DNA of 64,000 bases from RUG11237 sp050874665 (lineage in GTDB: Bacteria; Bacillota; Clostridia; Lachnospirales; Lachnospiraceae): positions 310,001 through 374,000 of the forward strand of contig JBNMLC010000001.1 of assembly GCA_050874665.1 (NCBI GenBank), in the 5' to 3' direction. The stretch's first letter is position 1; each line of letters begins with the position of its first letter. The position numbers and the translations under genes were made by a program. This document shows, piece by piece, positions 1-7,762 of this stretch. The notes under the pieces are model-generated. The model did no database searches. It saw only the letters and a program-made list of their open reading frames with translations, and was not told the DNA's origin.

Positions 1-819
1 TTAAAAAATGCATTTGCGACATATACAGGTCGTAAAAATTATTGTGGTATTGGTACCATAAAAAGCAATTTTGGTCATATGTTTGAGTGTGCCGGGCTTG
101 CAGGCTTGATCAAAATTTTAGTGATGATGAAACATCACAAGATATTTACATCCCCCAATATTGTTTGTCCAAATCATCAATTGAATCTGATTGATTCAGC
201 TATGTATATCGGCAGTAATCGGGAAGTCAGGAACAAGCGTATGTTGTGCGGAATGTCTGCTTTTGGACTCAGTGGAGTGAATTGCCATATGGTATTGGAA
301 GAGGGCGATCAAGTAGAGGAATTAGCAGATGGGGTAGCATATCCTCATATACTGAAAATATCAGCAAAATCAAATGAATCCTTGTATTTAACCCTCAAAA
401 CCTATCTTGAGATTGTGAAGCAGAATGAGCAATTAGCACAGATTACATATACATGGAATACAAGAAGAGAGGACTATCCATACAGGTTACTTTTCGTATA
501 TCACGACAGAGAAGATCTTCTAGAACAGATGCATCAGATTTTAGAAAAACAAGAGGAAGAAATAACATGGAAAAGCATGGAAATAAAACAAAGCGATGTG
601 GATAGTGATTCAGAATTAAGTCATATGATTGCAACATATCGTAAGGGAGGATATGGAGACTGGCAGATAGGTCTTGCTCTGAAAAAAAGGTACCGGGAAG
701 GTGGGAAAATACCTTGGAATGATCTATATACAGATGCATTTCATACAGTTCCACTTCCAGGATATGCATTTGAACAGAAGGACTGCTGGATGTCAGAAAA
801 AGTGATCAATCATCAGTAG
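1..819 (+). CDS. Trans-AT polyketide synthase, C-terminal end of a ketosynthase (5' end outside window)
   Basis: The reading frame is open from base 1 with no start codon, so the gene begins outside the window. The first 30 codons hold the late KS motif (TIKSNFGHM) containing the third catalytic residue, His. The KS then ends with GLSGVNCHMVLEE and is followed by the usual post-KS linker, which finishes in LPGYAFEQKDCWM just before the stop. Nothing follows the linker: no KR, ACP or thioesterase, so the protein ends in a bare KS. It is the upstream partner of the megasynthases at 10393, 19304 and 26607. Either it forms a split module with another protein, or it passes its chain to the KS that opens the next synthase. 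The KS call is firm; its role in the line is inferred. Confidence 0.85.
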   Translation, partial: LKNAFATYTGRKNYCGIGTIKSNFGHMFECAGLAGLIKILVMMKHHKIFTSPNIVCPNHQLNLIDSAMYIGSNREVRNKRMLCGMSAFGLSGVNCHMVLEEGDQVEELADGVAYPHILKISAKSNESLYLTLKTYLEIVKQNEQLAQITYTWNTRREDYPYRLLFVYHDREDLLEQMHQILEKQEEEITWKSMEIKQSDVDSDSELSHMIATYRKGGYGDWQIGLALKKRYREGGKIPWNDLYTDAFHTVPLPGYAFEQKDCWMSEKVINHQ

Positions 820-882
820 ATAAAAAAGATGAAATTCATGTGCATGAGTGAATATAAAAAAGCAGGAAGAAAGGAGATTATA

Positions 883-2058
883 GTGAAACTGTTTCGGAAT
901 CACTATAAAAACAAAAAAATGAATTTTGATATTTCAAAGGAACAAAAACAATTGAGAAGAGAGATTATTTCTTTTGCAAAGGAAAATTTAAATGATCCAG
1001 AATATTTGGAAAAGTATTCGCCTGAAATGTTTCAGAAGGTTGCAGATTTTGGATTACTTGGTATTACTATCGATGAAGAATATGGCGGATTAAATGAAAG
1101 CTATCTGACGGCTGCAATTGCTTTTGAAGCTTTGGGATATGCTTGTAAAAACAATGGATTTATTTTTGTTGTCAATAATCATATTTGGGTTTGTCAGAAT
1201 CTGATTAGCTTATACGGTAGTAAAGAGCTGAAGGACAAGTATTTATATGATATGGTTGAGGGTAAAAAAATCGGTGCTATCGCTATAACAGAAGCAGAAT
1301 CCGGCTCAGATGCCATGTCAATGAGAACAGTAGCCAGAGAAGAAGGCGATTATTATGTTTTAAATGGAAGTAAAATGTTTATCTCGAATGGTCCTATTGC
1401 TGATGTATTTGTAGTTTATGCAGTCACAGAAACTGAGCCACAGAAAAAATATACAGCATTTGTAGTTGAAAAAACATTTGAAGGTTTCTCAGCTGGTCCA
1501 GACATCGAAAAGATGGGACTTGGAGCATGCCCAACTTGCGAAATTGTATTCAATAATTGTAAGGTTCCAAAGGAAAATGTGTTAGGAAGCTTTAACAATG
1601 CTTCTATTATTATGACACAGGCATTGGAATGGGAAAGATTATATGAATTTGTTCCTCATATTGGTGTTATGCAGAGAATTATGGAACGTTGTATTGAACA
1701 GGCCAGAGGAAGAAAACAGTTTGGAAAAAATATTGGTGAGTATCAGGCAATTTCCCATAAAATTGCGGAAATGAAAACAGCCATTGAAATGTCTAAATTG
1801 CTTATGTATAAGATTGCATGTTTAAAAGACGCAAAGAAAACAGCGTATGTAGAAACCTCTATGTTCAAATTATTTGTAAGTGAGAATTACATCAAAACAT
1901 GTCGTGATGCGATTCAGATCTTTGGTGGATATGGTTACTGCAAAGAGTATGAACTGGAAAGAGAACTGAGAGATGCCATTGCATGTAGTATTTACTCTGG
2001 AACAAATGAAATGCAGAAAAATACCATTTATTCTATTGCAAATATGGAAGTTTTTTAA
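883..2058 (+). CDS. Acyl-CoA dehydrogenase family protein (FkbI/ZmaE-like candidate)
   Basis: FAD-dependent acyl-CoA dehydrogenase fold of about 390 residues. It shows the flavin-contact stretch AITEAESGSDA, the region RKQFGKNIGEYQAISHKIAEM, and the C-terminal GGYGYCKEYELERELRDA. The residue before GT, usually the catalytic Glu of an EGT motif, is Ser here (bases 1996-1998, IYSGTNEMQ). I prefer GTG at 883 because AAGGAG lies at 871-876; ATG at 829 lacks a ribosome site, and ATG at 919 (MNFDISKEQ) is where family members usually begin. ETF beta and alpha follow directly and probably accept its electrons. With the FkbH, FkbK and ACP genes at 34804-37058 it would complete hydroxymalonyl-ACP synthesis; that role is inferred. 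It could instead desaturate a carrier-bound acyl chain. Confidence 0.85.
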   Translation: MKLFRNHYKNKKMNFDISKEQKQLRREIISFAKENLNDPEYLEKYSPEMFQKVADFGLLGITIDEEYGGLNESYLTAAIAFEALGYACKNNGFIFVVNNHIWVCQNLISLYGSKELKDKYLYDMVEGKKIGAIAITEAESGSDAMSMRTVAREEGDYYVLNGSKMFISNGPIADVFVVYAVTETEPQKKYTAFVVEKTFEGFSAGPDIEKMGLGACPTCEIVFNNCKVPKENVLGSFNNASIIMTQALEWERLYEFVPHIGVMQRIMERCIEQARGRKQFGKNIGEYQAISHKIAEMKTAIEMSKLLMYKIACLKDAKKTAYVETSMFKLFVSENYIKTCRDAIQIFGGYGYCKEYELERELRDAIACSIYSGTNEMQKNTIYSIANMEVF

Positions 2059-2075
2059 TGGGTGGGAGAGAAAAA

Positions 2076-2861
2076 ATGAGAATTGTAACGTGCGTAAAGG
2101 CTGTGAAATCGGAGTTAGCTGATTTATCCAGTTCAAGTGATGAGCTATTAACACTAAATCCCTATGATAATTTTGCATTGAAGGATGCAATCCGGGTGAA
2201 AGAACAATGCTTTGAAAAAAAAGAGGATTGTGAAATAGTGTGTCTTACCATGGGAACTATGGCCAGCCAGGATGTTTTGACAAAATGTTATGCATATGGT
2301 GCAGATCGTTCTGTATTATTATCGGATAAAAGATTTGGTGGCGCAGATACGGTTGCTACCACCTATGCAATGCAGCAGTATTTCCAGAAAACAGGAATAC
2401 CTTCCTTGATCGTATGTGGGCAGAAATCTATTGATGGTGAAACAGGACAGGTTGTATACGGATTGGCAAGGCGTCTTCAGATTCCATGTGTAGTAGGAGT
2501 AAAAAATATTGTGGAAATTACAGAAGAATATGCTGTTTTGAATGTTTCAGACAATCATACAAGTGAAGAAGTAAAGGTCTCTTTGCCTGCGGTGATTTCC
2601 TATAAAGAATTTACCATCAAGCAATCCGCATTCAGCTTATTGAAACTCAAACAGGCCAAACGAAAAGAAATTGAGATATTGGATCTGGATGCCATTGAGG
2701 CATCGGAAGAAAAATGTGGAATCAAAGGCTCCAAGACAAAAGTAAATGGAATTGCATCCAATCTAACCAGAAAAGCGGAAAAACAGGTTGTGATCAATGG
2801 AATTGAGGAACTGGATGTTGTTTTTGAGCTAGTAGACAAATATAGGATAGAAGGGAAATAA
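2076..2861 (+). CDS. etfB: Electron transfer flavoprotein, beta subunit
   Basis: About 261 residues with EtfB features: the N-terminal MRIVTCVKAV strand, LNPYDNFALKDAI, the nucleotide-binding stretch SIDGETGQVVYGLA, and the recognition-loop region near the C-terminus. ATG at 2076 is chosen because GGGAG lies 7 bases upstream; an in-frame ATG at 2058 overlaps the previous stop and would add six unlikely residues. ETF beta pairs with ETF alpha (next gene) to take electrons from a flavin dehydrogenase. Lying between the acyl-CoA dehydrogenase and the exporters in a PKS/NRPS operon suggests it serves the biosynthetic dehydrogenase rather than general fatty-acid or butyrate metabolism. That assignment is inference. 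Confidence 0.88.
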   Translation: MRIVTCVKAVKSELADLSSSSDELLTLNPYDNFALKDAIRVKEQCFEKKEDCEIVCLTMGTMASQDVLTKCYAYGADRSVLLSDKRFGGADTVATTYAMQQYFQKTGIPSLIVCGQKSIDGETGQVVYGLARRLQIPCVVGVKNIVEITEEYAVLNVSDNHTSEEVKVSLPAVISYKEFTIKQSAFSLLKLKQAKRKEIEILDLDAIEASEEKCGIKGSKTKVNGIASNLTRKAEKQVVINGIEELDVVFELVDKYRIEGK

Positions 2862-2862
2862 G

Positions 2863-3840
2863 ATGAGTCAGGAAATATGGGTAATTTGTGATGATACCAG
2901 CAAATGCAATACGGATATGAGTCTTGGCATGATAACAAAAGCGGTGGAGCTTGGTAAACAAGTGGGTTATTCTGTTGCTGCTGTATGTTTTGGTGCACAG
3001 ACCAAAGAGAATATGGAAGATTTGTTTTTCTATGGAATTGACCATATTGTACATATGAATCGTGAAAATGTAAGTATAGAAGGATATGGAAGAATGCTGG
3101 AAGAAGCGATCAAAGAAAAAGGACCAAAGATGATCATGTTTTCAGCTTCAGAGGCAGGAAGACGTATGGCAGCATATACATCCGTCACTTTTGAAGCGGG
3201 TCTGACAGCAGAATGTATTGAAATTGATGTGAATACAGAAAATGCATTTGAGTATAGAAGAGCGGCTATCAATTCCTCTGCGATTGCTACCATTCAGTGT
3301 GTGAATTGTGAGTTGGAGTTATGTACCATCAAAGAAAATGTTTTTATGCCGAACAGACTGTCTGAGCAGATGCCGGTTGTGATTCAAACATTTTCATATA
3401 GTGATCAGATTTTTCAGGATGTTGTTGAAGTAGCAACTGTATTAAAACGGGAAGAAAAGATAACAGAGCATTTTGATGTGAACGCAGCAAAGGTCATTTT
3501 TGGAATGGGTCGTGGAATCAAGGATGAAGAGACGGTGCAGCGCTTATTTAAAGTTGCCAAAAAGATTGGCGCAGAGGTAGTAGGAACGCGTGCAGTTGTG
3601 GAAGACCATATGATCGAACAGTTCCGTCAGGTAGGTCAATCAGGAATCAGTATTGCACCGGAGGTATATATAGCTTTTGGAATATCTGGGGCTAGTCAGC
3701 ATATGGTTGGTATCAAAAATGCGAAATTGATTATTGCAGTCAATACGGGTGAGAATGCACCTATTTTTGATTATGCGGATTATATTATTCATGAAGACGC
3801 AGCGAAAGTATTACAAGAAATAGAAAGACGATATGCGTAG
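2863..3840 (+). CDS. etfA: Electron transfer flavoprotein, alpha subunit
   Basis: A 325-residue EtfA. The N-terminal half is the alpha/beta domain shared with EtfB. The C-terminal FAD-binding domain carries FGMGRGIKDEE, GTRAVVEDHMIE, VGQSGISIAPEVYIAFGISG and SQHMVGIKNAKLIIAVN, followed by APIFDYADY; these make up the classic ETF-alpha signature. It starts one base after the etfB stop, so the two are surely co-translated. It forms the FAD-holding heterodimer with EtfB. There is no rubredoxin or ferredoxin extension and no bcd, crt or hbd cluster around it, so it is not the usual butyryl-CoA dehydrogenase operon. Confidence 0.9.
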   Translation: MSQEIWVICDDTSKCNTDMSLGMITKAVELGKQVGYSVAAVCFGAQTKENMEDLFFYGIDHIVHMNRENVSIEGYGRMLEEAIKEKGPKMIMFSASEAGRRMAAYTSVTFEAGLTAECIEIDVNTENAFEYRRAAINSSAIATIQCVNCELELCTIKENVFMPNRLSEQMPVVIQTFSYSDQIFQDVVEVATVLKREEKITEHFDVNAAKVIFGMGRGIKDEETVQRLFKVAKKIGAEVVGTRAVVEDHMIEQFRQVGQSGISIAPEVYIAFGISGASQHMVGIKNAKLIIAVNTGENAPIFDYADYIIHEDAAKVLQEIERRYA

Positions 3841-3855
3841 GAAAGGAGGAACAAG

Positions 3856-6339
3856 GTGTTATCAAAGATAGTTTGGAGAAATATAACAAAAAAGAAATTA
3901 CAAATGATTGTAATCATTTTAATTCTCATTTTTACAACGTGTATTCCTTTTTTAACAATTGGAGCACAAAACGTTACAAAAGATGTTGTAATCAAAACCA
4001 GTCAAAAATATGTAGGGAATTCTGATATCAAGGTCACAACGAAAAAGAATAGTTTTTATTCTTCTTTTCAACTTTATGATCGGGAGTCGTATGAATCCAT
4101 CCATGGTTTTGTGATGCAGGAATGTACCTATCAGAGAAATCATGTACTGACACTGATCGGTTCTGATTTAGCCGATGTTGAGGAGGTTTGGGGCATTTCA
4201 AATCTTCAAGAAGAAATGCAGGAGTTATTTGTTGGGAATGTGGTAGTTGTCAGTACAGATTTTCTAAACAAATATAATCTTGCAGTAGGTGATTACATTA
4301 AACTAAGTGTAAACAAATACAATGTGGAAGTTCGTATCATTGCGGCATTGAATCCGGTTGGATTGTTTATCGATGACGGTGAAACAGAGTTTTTAATGGT
4401 GCCAAAGGATTTTATGCAGAACAGGTTATCATTAGGGAAACGAGTCAATTATGGTTTGATCAAATTAAAAGATACGCAGAATATCCAAACTGTGATTGAT
4501 GATCTGAAAAAAACAGATTATAAAAATCAGGAAGTTGGATATGCCATTTTACAGAGTGATATTGATACGCAGATCAACACGCAGACAAGTACCTATAAAA
4601 TTCTAAGTGTCATAGTTGTTATCTTAAGTGTAATCATTATCATGTCCATTTTTAAGGTGGTATCTTATGAACGAATGTCAGATGTTGCAACCTTAAGAAG
4701 TTTAGGTAGTGGTAAGGGAAAATGTAATAGTCTGTTGGCAATGGAAAGTTTATTTTATGCAGTAATTGCCTGTGTAATCGGATGTTTTCTGGGAGTGTTT
4801 CTGTTATATAAGGTCGTTGGATTAACCATGCCGGAGCAGTTGAGTAACTTAAAGGTAGAGGTTCGATTCACAGTCAGTCAGTTTGTGATTGCCAGTGCAA
4901 TTACGGTGTTGGTTTCGTTGTTGTCCAGTTTATTTCCAATCAGAGATATTACAAAACAGTCTATCAGAAGCCTGTTGTTTAAAAATATTGAACCGAAAAA
5001 AATGCATAGTTCCATTGTGCAGGTACCGATCGGATTCCTTCTGATTGCAGTTTCGCTGTTTATGGATCGAAACCTGATCAAATCCAATAAAGTGGTATTT
5101 GAAATATTGTTTATCATATGTCTGATTGTTGGATTTATGTTAGTAACATCCTTTGTTGTACAGATCTGTTTTAGAATATTGGGATTTTTGTTTCAGAGCT
5201 TATCCCTTGATCTGGCATTTTTCTCAGTACAAAACATCAAAAAGGATTCGAATTTCTTAACGGATATTAAGGTTTTGGTTGTAAGCTTGGCTTGTTTTTT
5301 GCTAGCGTTTTCAACCCTGAACAGTGTACAGGAGAATACAGTGGATCTTTACAGGGATAATTCCAAATTTGAGGCAATGGTCTGGTATGATTCAGAGCAA
5401 TCAATCGAGGATATTGAACATTTGGTGAAAAAAGAAAAATGTGTTTTATCCCTTTATACATCATTATTCTCCTATGGACATCCAATTGATGGAACGGAGT
5501 ATTCTCTGGAGAAAATACAGGGCATTGATAGTGTTCAGTATCTGGATTTTTGGTATTTTAATGTTTCGAAGGGACAGGACGTTGAACAGGTATTGGAACG
5601 TTTGAACAATGGCAGAAATATTGTGCTCACGGAAATCATGCTAGAGCGTTTGGATAAGCAGATTGGAGATACCATCCAGATTTGGTTTGGTGAAAAAGCG
5701 ATTCCATATCAAATCGTTGGAACCATAGATTCCTTAAATACAAATGGTAATAACGGTTTTATCGCAGACAAATATTTCAAGCTGGATGTGGAAGGAACCT
5801 ATTACCAGGAAACATCTATTTTTATTCAGGGGCAGTTGGAGGAAGCAATGGAAGAACTGAATGATGCGTTGTCCGAAAAGGATGTAACGATTTTATCTTT
5901 GGATGAGTTGGAAAGAAGTAATTATGACAGCTACAAAGGTATCTATGTAATGCTCAGAGTGCTTACATTCATCATTTTAGGACTGTGTCTGGTGGGAATT
6001 GTAAATAACCGAATTGTGAATTTTATTCAAAGAGAGAGAATTTTTTGTGTACAAAGATCCATTGGTATGAGTCAGGCACAATTGACCAGAATCATTACCT
6101 GTGAAGCGATTGTCAGTGGACTCGTGGGTGGTGTATTGGCCATGGTATTAGGTAATATGCTGGTTGGAATATTGCCGTATTTCATGAAGGCAGCCGGACA
6201 GACTGTTTCAGTTAATTGCTCTCTGGGCTTGTCAGTAACTGTTATCATCTTAGGTGTTTTTATCTCTGTAATGTCTTCATTCGTATTAGTAGTAAAAAGA
6301 ACGAAAATGAATATTGTTGCTGGAATAAAACAGGAATAG
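3856..6339 (+). CDS. FtsX/MacB-type ABC transporter permease
   Basis: An 827-residue membrane protein with two FtsX-type permease halves. An N-terminal membrane segment (about residues 15-35) is followed by a large extracytoplasmic domain (about 40-240), three membrane segments (about 250-360), two more central helices, a second outer domain (about 490-680), and a final set of three helices (about 690-820). The GTG start at 3856 is set by AAAGGAGG at 3842-3849. The ATPase and lipoprotein adaptor follow directly, giving a MacAB-like or bacitracin-efflux-like set. In a PKS/NRPS operon this most likely exports the product or protects the producer. Substrate and direction are inferred. Confidence 0.88.
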   Translation: MLSKIVWRNITKKKLQMIVIILILIFTTCIPFLTIGAQNVTKDVVIKTSQKYVGNSDIKVTTKKNSFYSSFQLYDRESYESIHGFVMQECTYQRNHVLTLIGSDLADVEEVWGISNLQEEMQELFVGNVVVVSTDFLNKYNLAVGDYIKLSVNKYNVEVRIIAALNPVGLFIDDGETEFLMVPKDFMQNRLSLGKRVNYGLIKLKDTQNIQTVIDDLKKTDYKNQEVGYAILQSDIDTQINTQTSTYKILSVIVVILSVIIIMSIFKVVSYERMSDVATLRSLGSGKGKCNSLLAMESLFYAVIACVIGCFLGVFLLYKVVGLTMPEQLSNLKVEVRFTVSQFVIASAITVLVSLLSSLFPIRDITKQSIRSLLFKNIEPKKMHSSIVQVPIGFLLIAVSLFMDRNLIKSNKVVFEILFIICLIVGFMLVTSFVVQICFRILGFLFQSLSLDLAFFSVQNIKKDSNFLTDIKVLVVSLACFLLAFSTLNSVQENTVDLYRDNSKFEAMVWYDSEQSIEDIEHLVKKEKCVLSLYTSLFSYGHPIDGTEYSLEKIQGIDSVQYLDFWYFNVSKGQDVEQVLERLNNGRNIVLTEIMLERLDKQIGDTIQIWFGEKAIPYQIVGTIDSLNTNGNNGFIADKYFKLDVEGTYYQETSIFIQGQLEEAMEELNDALSEKDVTILSLDELERSNYDSYKGIYVMLRVLTFIILGLCLVGIVNNRIVNFIQRERIFCVQRSIGMSQAQLTRIITCEAIVSGLVGGVLAMVLGNMLVGILPYFMKAAGQTVSVNCSLGLSVTVIILGVFISVMSSFVLVVKRTKMNIVAGIKQE

Positions 6340-6348
6340 GAGGAAATT

Positions 6349-7026
6349 ATGAAGTATGTTGTTGAGACAGAAGGATTATATAAAGAATATGGAAATAAAA
6401 ACAATCGTGTCCCTATTTTAAAGGGAATCGATCTTCAGATTGAAGAAGGCAAATTTGTATCCATCATGGGACCATCTGGTTCAGGAAAAAGTACTCTACT
6501 CTATTTACTCGGTGGATTAGAAGAAATCGATGGTGGAAAGGTATGCATCCTGGGAAAAGAACTGAAAAATTTAAAGGATGCAGAAAAAAGCAGGATCAGA
6601 CGACAGGAGTTAGGGTTCGTATTTCAGTTTTACAATCTGGTACCAACATTGACAGTTCGCGAAAATGTGTTGTTGACTTTGGCCTTGGACAATAAAAAGG
6701 TAAAGAAACATAAGGATGAGGCAGAAAAGTGGTTGGAAGCAGTCGGATTAAAAGAGTACATGAAGCATAAACCATCTGAGTTATCAGGAGGGCAGCAGCA
6801 GCGAGTTGCAATTGCTAGATCTCTGATTAATGATCCAAAGATCATTTTAGCGGATGAACCAATTGGAAATCTGGATTCTAAAACGGGTATGGAAGTGATG
6901 GAATTATTTAAGAAGATTAATGAAGAGTATAACAAAACCATTTTAATGGTAACCCATTCACAAGAATCTTCTACCTATGCGAATGAACACATTTTTCTGA
7001 AGGATGGAAAAATTGTAGATATTTAA
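6349..7026 (+). CDS. ABC transporter ATP-binding protein (MacB/LolD type)
   Basis: A 225-residue ATPase with Walker A GPSGSGKST, Q-loop FQFYNLVPTLT, signature LSGGQQQRVAIARSL, Walker B IILADEPIGNLDS and an H-loop in MVTHSQE. Length and motifs fit the MacB/LolD/FtsE class that drives FtsX-type permeases. The start at 6349 has AGGAGG 8 bases upstream and lies 9 bases after the permease stop. It energises the permease encoded just before it. Confidence 0.93.
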   Translation: MKYVVETEGLYKEYGNKNNRVPILKGIDLQIEEGKFVSIMGPSGSGKSTLLYLLGGLEEIDGGKVCILGKELKNLKDAEKSRIRRQELGFVFQFYNLVPTLTVRENVLLTLALDNKKVKKHKDEAEKWLEAVGLKEYMKHKPSELSGGQQQRVAIARSLINDPKIILADEPIGNLDSKTGMEVMELFKKINEEYNKTILMVTHSQESSTYANEHIFLKDGKIVDI

Positions 7027-7066
7027 AAATAGTAAAACGGAAAAAAGACAATAAAAAGGAGGTAGG

Positions 7067-7108
7067 GTGTATTTTTCAATGCATCCAAAAAAGAAATATG
7101 AAGAATAA
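7067..7108 (+). CDS. Possible 13-codon leader ORF coupled to the adaptor gene
   Basis: A strong ribosome site (AAAAGGAGG, 7054-7062) sits at the right distance from GTG 7067, not from the adaptor's ATG at 7098, which has only a weak A-rich site. Reading from 7067 gives 13 codons ending in TAA at 7106-7108, overlapping the adaptor start by 11 bases in another frame. This may be a translational coupling device that delivers ribosomes to the adaptor gene. It could also be chance, since the motif is short. Confidence 0.3.
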   Translation: MYFSMHPKKKYEE

Positions 7109-7757
7109 GAAAATTATTTTAGGTGGTATTTGTTTAGGAATGTGTCTGTTAACTGCATGTGGTGATGAAAGTGCCAATGTACAGGAAACGGAGTCAGTTG
7201 TAGTGGAGAAAGTAGATACATCTGTTGTATTGGACGGAACGGTTGCAGCTCGTGAAGAACAGACGGTTTTTGCGAAAGAAGCAGGAGAAATCAAAGCAAT
7301 CGAAGTAGAAGAAGGCGATGAAGTTTCAAAAGATGACATCATGATTGAATATACATTACCAGGAGAAGACGAGGAAACAGAAGAGTCAAAAGAGAAAAAC
7401 GTGAAAACAAAGAAAGTAAAATGCAAGTTAGAAAGTGCACTTGTTACTTCTCTTGAAGTTGTAGAAGGACAGCATGTCATGGAAGGGACCCCTCTTTTCA
7501 CATTAACAAACAATGATGCGTATTACATTTCTGCAGAAGTACTTGAGAACTTTATTGCAGATATTGCAGTTGATCGTGAAGTAACCATCATTCCTAATTC
7601 TGATAGAACAAAAACATATACAGGCAAGATTACCAGAATTTATCCAATGGCTTATGAGAATAAGAATGGTGATACTGTTGTGAAAGTGGACGTTGAAATG
7701 GATGAGCAGGATGAAATGCTGCCATTAGGTTATACAGTAAAGATAAAGGTAGAATAA
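7098..7757 (+). CDS. Efflux adaptor lipoprotein (MacA/HlyD-like)
   Basis: A 219-residue protein with a lipoprotein signal peptide: basic start MKNKK, hydrophobic core, and lipobox LTAC at about residues 20-23. The mature part shows the biotinyl-lipoyl-like half-motif AKEAGEIKAIEVEEGDEVSKDD, an acidic Glu/Lys-rich insert (about 90-115) where a helical hairpin would sit, a second lipoyl half, and a C-terminal beta-barrel region ending LGYTVKIKVE. It is short for the family, with almost no coiled coil, as expected in a Gram-positive with no outer membrane to span. It would link to the FtsX-type permease at 3856. Confidence 0.82.
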   Translation: MKNKKIILGGICLGMCLLTACGDESANVQETESVVVEKVDTSVVLDGTVAAREEQTVFAKEAGEIKAIEVEEGDEVSKDDIMIEYTLPGEDEETEESKEKNVKTKKVKCKLESALVTSLEVVEGQHVMEGTPLFTLTNNDAYYISAEVLENFIADIAVDREVTIIPNSDRTKTYTGKITRIYPMAYENKNGDTVVKVDVEMDEQDEMLPLGYTVKIKVE

Positions 7758-7762
7758 ATAGT

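Noticed and set aside
2076..3840. EtfBA considered as part of a butyrate (bcd-etfBA) operon
   Set aside because: No crt, hbd, thl or butyryl-CoA genes adjoin; the 3-hydroxyacyl-CoA dehydrogenase in the window is 31 kb away beside FkbH and ACP genes.
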